This document shows positions 56,419-64,000 of a stretch of 64,000 nt of DNA, in pieces. Positions within the stretch are counted from its first letter, which is position 1, and each line of letters starts with the position of its first letter. The position numbers were made by a program, and so were the translations under genes. The notes below the pieces were generated by a model, which saw nothing but the letters and a program-made list of their open reading frames with translations, had not been told where the DNA came from and did not search any database. The stretch spans positions 334,279,215 through 334,343,214 of the forward strand of contig JAUPFV010000002.1 in NCBI GenBank assembly GCA_036936605.1, in the 5' to 3' direction. Source of the DNA: Limnanthes douglasii subsp. nivea (lineage: Eukaryota > Streptophyta > Magnoliopsida > Brassicales > Limnanthaceae).

Positions 56419-56868
56419 CTAAGATCTCGCCAGAATGGCATTATAACAAGTGGGACAATCCACCACAATAAAAAGTATTCTAACCATCTTTTTAAAAGGG
56501 CCTTTTCCCAACAAAACCTCCTCCTCGAATTCCCCGATCACATCTGCTGAGCTTCCAGTAAAACCCACTATTGACCTGTTCGAACGCTGAATCACCGTCG
56601 GATTTTTCATTTTTTTGTAGGAAGCCAAAAAGAGAATATTGGCTGAACTTCTGGTGTCAATTAGAATTCGTCTTATGTCATTGCCCCCAATGGATGCTCC
56701 TATGACAACAACATCCTCATGGGGACCAGCAATATCCCTCAAGTCGTCCTCATCGAAAACAATAAAAAGAAAAGGAATTTGTGACTGATAGGAAGTCATA
56801 CCTCCTTCCAATTGGGTAGCTAAAGTATGAACATGCCTTTTTCTTGAAGAAGCAGTTGGTGCAGTCAT
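56419..56868 (-). pseudogene. Element D retropepsin with altered active site
   Basis: The 149-aa frame includes FDEDDLRDIAGPHEDVVVIG, then RRILIDTRSSANILFLASY. The D-T-G triad has become D-T-R (codons at 56,650-56,658 on the plus strand), a change expected to abolish cleavage. VGFTGSSADVIGEFEEEVLL and VVDCPTCYNAILARS complete the domain, which normally ends in YNAILGRPWL. In related element B the triad is intact (D-T-G). Confidence 0.9.
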
Positions 56869-56895
56869 GGTGTCTCCCTCGAATAATGTAAGCGA

Positions 56896-58360
56896 CTAAA
56901 AAAAGCTGATAAGTCTGGACACCGTCTTGCAACGTTCTGTGATAACACCCACTTTATTTCGAGTTCGATCAGGGTCTAAATATTCCGACTCTATATCAAA
57001 CCTTTCGATTATTACCATAACCCCATCCGGAGCCGTTGTGCCTGCATTGTTTGGACCAGTCCGATGAACGTTACCAGGCCTGTTTCCACTTCTTCTTTTA
57101 TCATAAGATCCCAACTTTCCTCTTTCAATCAAATTCTGCACTTCTTGTTTTAACGCAATACAATCTTCGGTGTTATGACCAATATCATGGTGATATTGAC
57201 AGAAAGAATTATTACGGCTCTCCGTAGAAGACTGTAATGTAGCCGACCTTCTGAAATGCACTTCGTCTTTTGTTTTGTCATAAATGGTGGCTACGTTTTC
57301 TTTCAACTTAGCAAACCACTCCGGTTGAACCCAAGCCCCCCGCTTATTTCGAGATTGCTGGCTCTGGGCAGGTGCAACTGGATGGGATTGAGCCTTGACT
57401 CTGTTATGACCCTGTCCGGCCTCCTTGATCTTGTTCCCGGACTGGTTTTGGTTTTGATTTGGCGCAGCTGGAGCAGACCTCACCTGCCTGTGCACCCTTG
57501 TTTTCTTTGTTTCATCTACATTAATCTGTTTACCAACCTGATTCAGCAGACCTCCCCATGTGATGGCCTTTTTCCTGGTTACTGAATCAGCCAAGTTTCC
57601 AGGGTTTAAGCCCTGCCTCAAAGAAGCTATTGCTACTTGTTCAAAGCAATCAACTAATCCATTTTTGGTGTTTACGAAACGATTTATGTACTCCTTCAAA
57701 GATTCATTTGGTTCTTGGGCACAATGGATAATAGTGTCTCTATTGCCGTTTACTTCTTTAATTCCAACGAACTGCCTTCGGAGAGCCACCCAAAAAGTGT
57801 CAAAATTCCTGACGCAGCCTTATGGCAAAATATTGTACCACTTCAGAGCACTCCCCATAAAATATTGGAAGAATGCTCGATAGAGTAGTTTATCATCATC
57901 ATCAAAGTTCATCATAATTTTTTTGAATTGTTCCAGATGGTTATCCGGATCTTTACTACCATCATATTTTTCCATCTTTGTGCTGTCAAACCTCTTATGA
58001 AGGTTTCCGGACAGTATTTTAGAGGACAACAAAGATTGTCTCCAATTACAGCCACGACTGAAAACAGTATATTCATTGGGAGTTTCAAAGATACCTGGCT
58101 CATCATGGAAGGAAAAAAGATCCATTAATAAGCGGTCTACGTGTCTTCGGCCATGACTATGAATGTGAGACGATCCTTTACTTAGATGCCTCTTCAACCT
58201 TCCATGCCTATCCCTCTTTCTTGAGTACTTTTTGACCAACTTTTGTTTCTTTTTAGAACGGCCTTCATCGCTGCTGGATGACAAGGATTCTTCAACTCCA
58301 TCTTCATTTGAGGAGCTACTAGAAGATTCAGAGTCTGAATCTGAGCTCTCCACCGGTTTA
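56896..58360 (-). pseudogene. Element D gag with zinc knuckle, one in-frame stop
   Basis: The N-terminal part is acidic and Ser-rich (ESSDSDSESSSSSSNEDGV), then basic (KKYSRKRDRHGRLKRHLSKG). The gag domain follows: KMEKYDGSKDPDNHLEQFKK, YFMGSALKWYNILP, a stop at about 57,820, then NFDTFWVALRRQFVGIKEVN and NESLKEYINRFVNTKNGLVD in the same phase. The C-terminal part is Gln/Asn/Ala-rich (SAPAAPNQNQNQSGN) and ends with the knuckle FCQYHHDIGHNTEDC. The true start codon is unclear; the phase stays open upstream to near the PBS. Gag would package element RNA. Confidence 0.9.
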
Positions 58361-58433
58361 GACCGATGAGACTTTTTTGAGCTAGCATGAGTCTTTTTAG
58401 TACTTACATGGGTCTAGATTCAGGCACATTCTC

Positions 58434-58451
58434 CTCCTATTGTGGTCGCCA
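58434..58451 (-). promoter_or_regulatory. Primer-binding site of element D
   Basis: On the minus strand TGGCGACCACAATAGGAG starts three bases after the 5' LTR end (...CATCA|AAT). Its TGGCGAC start resembles the tRNA-Arg-type PBS described for Ogre/Tat elements (TGGCGACTC...), but the tRNA match should be tested. Confidence 0.75.
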
Positions 58452-58454
58452 ATT

Positions 58455-58844
58455 TGATGTGGATAATTTTTGTCTGAGGGTAATTTTGTCAGGAGTTTTA
58501 TATTGTTTCAAAGGTATTTAATGTTTGGGTAGTTTGTAGTGAGAGATTAGAGCTGCCTGGTTGTATTAAATGTTCCTTACCCTCATTAATGAAACTGGTT
58601 GGGTATTTATACCCTTAATTAGGGGCCTCATGGGTTTTCGGGTCAAACTCATGAAACCGGGTCGAATTCAAAGACCCATTAACTATTTAATTATTTAAGT
58701 AGGCTGGTAATTAGCTTAATCATTAAGTGATTAGTTTTTTTAATACTTTAGTCCTGTTCGGATGATTCAGTTGGGGGGGGGGGGTTGCCCGAATTGCCCC
58801 TGTCCGGTTTCAACAGTGAATGGCAGAAAAAACCGGACTCATCA
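58455..58844 (-). repeat. 5' LTR of element D (390 bp)
   Basis: It is the partner of 47,825-48,203. Differences include a run of about 12 G near 58,772, an extra CCCTCATT-like insertion near 58,580 and scattered transitions. As the 5' LTR in coding orientation it would supply the promoter; GGGTATAAATACCC at about 58,600-58,615 is the likely TATA region. Confidence 0.93.
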
Positions 58845-60590
58845 AGCACAAGGGTATATTAGGGTTGCCTCCTTATGTTCTTCGTCTCTTTTTTTGCTTA
58901 AAATATTTCTTCTCGGTTGGACAATTTTATCAGGTCAATTATCATAGAATCTTGCTTTTAGTTTTTTTGAAAATACTTTTTCATCCGTGTTTATATACTC
59001 ATATCTAAGACAATGTTTGGTTTGTTAAAAATTCCATTGTTTTACATTGTAACGACTATGGTGAATAACTATTATTTTTAATAAAATAAGAATCGTTTAC
59101 GTGATAAATTTAAACTAACCAAAAAATTGTAATATATGATCGGTTCCTTATCGATTCTCGGTTCGGTTCAGTTAAAAACTGATAATCATGAGTAATTAAA
59201 ACAAGAAACGTAAGGATATTAGGCAAGAATCAAATCTGAACCAAATATTTTATTTCGGTTCGGTTCGGTTCAGGAACTGAATGCACATGCCTACCTTTGA
59301 TGGACTATGTAATCGTTTTAAGGACCAATTAATTAGAAGCAATGTTTTAAATGAGATAAAGACTATAAAATTCATTACAAGCAAGAGTAAAGAAAAATCC
59401 TGCATTACTACACTATCAATTTATAAAGAACTGCCATGAGTCTGTTCATTTAGCAGCCTATTGCTAGGGGCTCATTCCGTGTCTCTTATCCGAAAAACTG
59501 AAAAAGATAAAAACTATTTTTTGGTGACCTACTATCACAATTTGAATTATAGATCAAGTTGAAAAATAGTCCAGGTTCGACTCAACGGATTACCGACCCC
59601 AATCTCTAGCGTACCACTTTTCTTTTTGACCCATCCCTCACTCATCACTATGGTATCTATCCAATCTGTAAGGAACAACATATTTGCATCTTATTCTCGG
59701 CCATCTTATCGTGCAACCACCGAAAGATCGAAGGTATTAAGACTCTCGACTAAATTATCGACAATACAAGGCGTACGAAGATAAGGCTTATCCAGAGGTA
59801 ACTCCATTATTAAATGAAAAAACTAATTTTTTTTGTTAAACTCCACATACCATATTTCTTAAAGGGTGTAATGTAGTTATTTTTTTTATTTTGTACATAC
59901 GACAATGATATCGGCCACCCTACTAAAAAATTACGAACCCTGAAAGAAAAATCAGTCATTTATCAAAGAATAAATAAATAAATTAAATTCGTTCAAGCCC
60001 ATCTTTCACCTCAAAAAATGATCAAACAACATTGCCGCAAGGTCAGCACACTCCCATTGACCTGATCGGCACTGCCCAAGCAAACACACCCTAAATCAAC
60101 AAATCTCATATTGTTCTTAAACCAGAAAGAACTCTCTTATTCTTGACTCCTCTAATGGTTACTTGTATTCGGATCCGAACCCTAAGATCCTGATGATGAT
60201 TGCATGTGATGACCCAATTTATGGTACTATATATTCCACATAGATGACACATACTAATCTTGGAGACTATCTCTAAGATTAGATGTCTATACATACTTAC
60301 CACAACCTTTACTCGCCCATAGTCTTTGATAATGACGATTTGTGCAGAATTTTAGATTCATATGAGGATATCCTAATAACTATTGAGACCGCAAGGCTAA
60401 ATATGTGACATATATCGATTGATAATGAAATATAATTTTTTTTTACTTATTTAAAGACACTAATGATAAAATAAGGAATATCATTCCATTAAAAAAACCA
60501 TACATTATGGTTATGAAACAGCTCTAGTGGGGAGCTAAATGTCTATCTTATCATCACTTTGTGGGGTTATAGGCAGAATTTGTAATTTAT
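58845..60590. other. Unassigned stretch between elements D and C
   Basis: No gene was recognised. A CGGTTCGGTTCGGTTC simple run lies at 59,256-59,271, with a related ATTCTCGGTTCGGTTCAG at about 59,154. Minus frames at 60,106-60,303 and 60,535-60,747 have no family features. The right-hand part may be decayed gag of element C, but no knuckle was found. Confidence 0.5.
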
Positions 60591-60599
60591 TTTTATGGT

Positions 60600-62260
60600 C
60601 GTAGGGGTACAATCTTCTTATAACACTATCTTTGGATGCTCTTGGTTTACATTGATGCATGACGTTGCTTTTGCAGTTCACCATAGTGTTTGCTATTTTG
60701 TAAACGATTGAATTAGTATTATCCATAATAGTCAACGAGTCGCACACGAGATCTATTCAGTCGCTTTATATAAAATATAAAAAATAACTATACTTTATGT
60801 TGATCTTGTGGATGTGGTCATCACTTAAGAGGCCTTTTCTCTAGTTTCAAAGAACGAACTCATCAAAACTGTTTAACTAAAAGAGATGGGCGACCGCAAG
60901 ATCTCCATTATATGATGGAACTATAAAAAGTATTTAAAAATGTGAAGTTGTCCCCTGAACAAAAACTGAGAATCAACTTGAGCCTCTTAATACCTTGTGA
61001 TATGATCTTTTAATTTTATTATCTAACAATATTGATATTTTTACATAGAAAAAGGATGACATGTCGAGATTTCACGAGAGCGTTATCTACCATCACCTCG
61101 TTATCGATCTAAACTTTGGCCTGGTCAAGCAAAAAATCACTATTTTTTCAAGGAAAAAACTGAGATCATTGTTGTAAAGGTGGACATGTTGAGTAAGTAA
61201 GACATATTCGTGAAGTCATTTATCATATATGGACCGCAAACCCGATTCTCATCCGGAAGAATTCTAGATAGTGACATATGTGTATCGATTCAACCAATCG
61301 CAATAAAGTATGTCCAAAGAATTTTTCCCGTCCTGCAGATCGATTAACTTGTAGATGCTACTTTGGGAACCACATTTGTTTTTTCAGAGATGCTATGGAT
61401 TTAACTAAATTTGGGTCCAACCGAACGACTAAGAGAGAACGTCATAAAACTGAGTGAAATTTATACAGTTACAACGTGATGCCTTTTTGACTAAAAAATG
61501 TTGGTGATACCTATCAAAATAGTGGTAAATAATGTTTGTACTAGAAAACTGGATCAAAATATGATAGCATACATATGGGATATGCTAGTTAAGAGTAGTC
61601 GTGATGTGGACCATATGACGAATATGGTGGAAACCTTTCCGGTCTATTGTCCATAAACCACACTAAATTATATTTTTACGGGTTAAGATTGTGGTCTATA
61701 GTCCATAAACCACAATCTTAACCCGTAAAAATATAATTTAGTCGCTCACGTTTTTGGATTTTATGGACATTGAGAAAATATGATCCGTCCTAAATGTCCG
61801 TCCTAGTTGCCATGAAGTCATCCAAGTTTATAAAAAAAATAGATTTTGGCGGTTTCATTTCATATCCAGGTCTTCTAACAAAGTGTTTTTTATTCTTCTA
61901 AGTCTTAAAGGGGTCAACAATTTCTATTCGTCTGCATAATGTGATTACGTTTTTTTAAAAGATAAAAAACACAAATTCCTCAAAACATTTATCAAAACCG
62001 ATTCTCATGAGGTTATCAATCTTTATTGGGCAGTGTCGCACCACACGACCACTGTAATCATTGTTTATAAGGAGGGAAAGATAACCACGACCATGTATTA
62101 GTAAAACCCTTACCGATATCGAGAAAGAAATACTTCTAATTGGAAAAGTTGTCATATCATTGGTGGTTTCAAAATATGCCTATATTTAGAAAATAAAATT
62201 GCATTTATCCGACTTTTATTCTCTAGAGGAAAGGTTTTGAAATAACCAGATGTTTTGGGA
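60600..62260 (+). mobile_element. Gypsy pol relic C, plus strand (RT and RNase H)
   Basis: Plus-strand pieces in order: SNNIDIFT-KKDDMSRFHES and YHHLVIDLNFGLVKQKITIF (about 61,020-61,150), the region just before RT. Then IREVIYHIWTANPILIRKNS, HMCIDSTNRNKVCPKNF, LYSYNVMPF-LKNVGDTYQ and MIAYIWDMLVKSSRDVDHM (61,560-61,620, where YVDDM is expected). After a hairpin (61,662-61,742) the RNase H part follows: LKGVNNFYSSA-CDYVF, IKTDSHEVINLYWAVSHHTT and VYKEGKITTTMY (61,900-62,100). Heavy stops and loss of the catalytic Asp pair mark it as dead. LTRs and integrase were not found. Confidence 0.82.
61662..61742. repeat. Perfect hairpin, 34-bp arms, 13-base loop
   Basis: Left arm 61,662-61,695 (starts ACTAAATTATATTTTTACGG) and right arm 61,709-61,742 are exact reverse complements. 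The loop is CTATAGTCCATAA. Just left of it, GGTCTATTGTCCATAAACCA (61,641) is a near copy of the loop region. It lies between the RT and RNase H relics of element C. Confidence 0.95.
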
Positions 62261-64000
62261 TGTTTTATTTTTGGATCATTGGAATATGAGATTTTTGGAT
62301 CCCCATACCAACACCAAGATATAAACCTTTACAAAATTTATCACCGAACTCCAAGTACCAAATTTGAGAACCTAGCGTAAAAACCTATCAAATTAAATGA
62401 ACTAATAAATTTTAATAATTTACTAGACCTATGATCTTTGCAAGAGTATCATTATTATAATTAGATTAATTATACATAAAACCAATCTAAACTAAGCATG
62501 AATATTTGGTTCCAGGAGAGAATAACCGAATTGAAATAAAAAATTCAATTTGGTTTGGTTCATACCTAATACCCGAACGGTTCCGATTTTAATTGTCGAG
62601 GGTTATTTGATTATGTGAGTGAATATTATATATATGGATGATAAACTATTTTGTTTTTATATATTTAAAATTAAATTAGATTAGTGTTTTATTATATATT
62701 TTTATTGGGTGAAATTATTACGATCTAATATGTCAATAGTAAAACAATATCATCTAATAGATTTATATTATTTGATTTAAACTACAGAGAAAAAATAGAG
62801 TTTTCTATTTAAACAACATGCCCGTATTAATTTCTTTGCATATATCACCATCTTTATTAATTGGTAAAACAATAATTACCTGTTTATAAGAACCAAAACC
62901 ACTAAAAACAAAAAAACAACCGGTATCGAGAAATCGAATACCCATTCGTAATCTCAATTATTATAGATAAATGGTATATTCTCACAAATATAAGATATAT
63001 ATATATATTTTAATTAAATTATTTTTTGTTTGTCCGAGTTTTGATAGATTTGTATGTCGATAAATTGGTTTTGATTTTAATATATCATATTTAACAAACA
63101 TTTTTTATATAATTCAATTATATTACTTTTTTAAATAAATATACTATCTATAGTTAAAAAAAATAAAACTGGGAACCGATCAAAATTTAATTTATCCAAA
63201 TCTAATATAGAAAAGCTCATGTTTATTTTATAAATAGCTAATATTGATTTTCTAAATTAATTTTATAGAACATAGTTGGAAGAATGGCTCCAACAAATCG
63301 AGTTTTACTAAATGTTGAATATTCGTTTAGAATTATTCAATATTTTCAGATAAGTAAACTATTACATTAAATAAACATATATTTATTATTATAAACATTT
63401 TTAACGTATAATATATTCTTCTTTGAAATATATGACGCTTATTTAGGTGTCTTAAACCTTGGCTTATTTTAGATGTCGCGCAATCTCTTTCGTAAAATTT
63501 GGATAAGATTTGAGGATATAGATTAATTCTCGTAAAACATCACTTATCGTGATATGCCACCATACTGACTCCTATGTACACATCTAGGTCACAAAGATAT
63601 TAATCGTAATAAATGTTCAAATAGAAAATAAATACATGTTGTTACTGGTAAACAACACCGATCTGAGTCTAACACGAACTCAAACATACAACCACTATCC
63701 CAGAAAAATGTGGGTACAAGAATTAAAATATGTGATTGTTAAAAAATAAACAAAATCAGATAAATGACAACTTCACATCTTCCAAAAATATGAGAAAAAC
63801 AAGCTGCAATGACACCCAACAGTCAAAAGACTATCTTTTCTCTAAAACATACTTCACACATCCTTCTTTGAACAATAATCACAGTACAAACAAAATTAAG
63901 AATAATAAGTCTGATAATGATAATGAATCACCTAAAATTCTAACATCTAACAATCAAGTAAATGAAGTAACAAGTAATGATGTAATATAAGCACTTTATA
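62261..64000. other. AT-rich right end, no recognisable gene
   Basis: A TA run sits near 62,997-63,010. Words such as CCCGAACGGTTCCGATTTTA (62,571) and ACCGGTATCGAGAAATCGAA (62,919) recall the GGTTCGGTTC repeats at 59.2 kb. The Asn/Lys/Ser-rich frame at 63,736-63,990 is low complexity, starts at a non-ATG codon and is not called as a gene. Confidence 0.55.

Larger units (their letters stand above)
47825..58844 (-). mobile_element. Tat-lineage Ty3/gypsy element D, full length but dead
   Basis: An 11.0-kb element with both LTRs (47,825-48,203 and 58,455-58,844), PBS, PPT, gag, protease, RT, RNase H, a second archaeal-type RNase H and integrase in order on the minus strand, plus a spliced gene on the plus strand between integrase and 3' LTR. 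Dual RNase H and an extra ORF in this position are known traits of the Tat branch (Ogre/Grande relatives). The two LTRs differ by roughly 6-8% of bases by eye plus small indels. Stops and shifts break gag, RT, RNase H and integrase, and an 855-bp internal duplication splits the integrase. Flanking 5-mers (AACAT left, AGCAC right) agree at only 3 of 5 positions, so no clear target duplication remains. Confidence 0.93.

Noticed and set aside
47825..58844. Element D as a potentially active retrotransposon
   Set aside because: Stops in gag and RNase H, frameshifts in RT and second RNase H, a D-T-R protease and a split integrase rule out autonomous activity.
63736..63990. 84-aa Asn/Ser/Lys-rich protein
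   Set aside because: It is low-complexity composition expected from AT-rich DNA, with a non-ATG start and no neighbours that give it meaning.

Overview
The window is plant nuclear DNA, most likely from a eudicot. It is AT-rich and carries spliced genes with GT-AG introns, plant Ty3/gypsy (Tat-lineage), Ty1/copia, LINE, SINE, TRIM and MULE relics, and a plant-type LRR receptor-like pseudogene. Species and family cannot be fixed from the sequence. Only one host gene looks intact: an importin-5-type karyopherin beta on the + strand (28,105-35,011; about 20 exons, 1,113 aa by my splicing). Nearly everything else is mobile DNA in different stages of decay.

Layout. 1-5.7 kb is AT-rich with nothing recognisable. 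5.7-13.2 kb is an old minus-strand Ty3/gypsy element (A: decayed gag, protease and RT, with related LTR sequence at both ends). Inside its span lie a solo LTR with a perfect 5-bp target duplication, a common dispersed plant repeat and a near-identical 247-bp tandem duplication. 13.2-15.9 kb is the 5' half of a plus-strand Tat-like element (B) that starts exactly where the homology of A's LTR stops. It is followed by a copia RT scrap, a tRNA-derived SINE with target duplications (17.1 kb) and a tandem three-LTR TRIM (18.0-18.5 kb). A decayed L1-type LINE runs from about 22.96 to 26.4 kb, and the tail of a second LINE lies on the minus strand at 27.0-27.6 kb, just upstream of the importin gene. 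A receptor-like-protein pseudogene follows the importin gene (35.7-37.5 kb).

37.9-46.1 kb is a block holding a plant-mobile-domain (PMD) pseudogene on the + strand and a MULE transposase pseudogene with a SWIM-type motif on the - strand. Clusters of short palindromes (TGCACC-NNN-GGTGCA) lie at its two edges and between the two genes, and related foldback elements lie on both sides. The block looks like a dead two-gene Mutator-like element.

47.8-58.8 kb is a structurally complete but dead Tat-lineage element (D, minus strand): LTRs, PBS, PPT, gag, protease, RT, RNase H, a second archaeal-type RNase H and integrase, with an internal tandem duplication of about 855 bp. Between its integrase and its 3' LTR it carries a separate spliced gene on the opposite strand (48,644-51,613), with a TATA-like box, one intron and a C-terminal coiled coil. 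60.6-62.3 kb is another gypsy pol relic (C, plus strand). A perfect 34-bp-arm hairpin splits its RT from its RNase H. The remainder is AT-rich and featureless.

The best candidates for something less well described are the antisense spliced gene inside element D and the palindrome-decorated PMD/MULE block. All retroelement calls rest on motifs read by eye in translated frames. No database search was possible.
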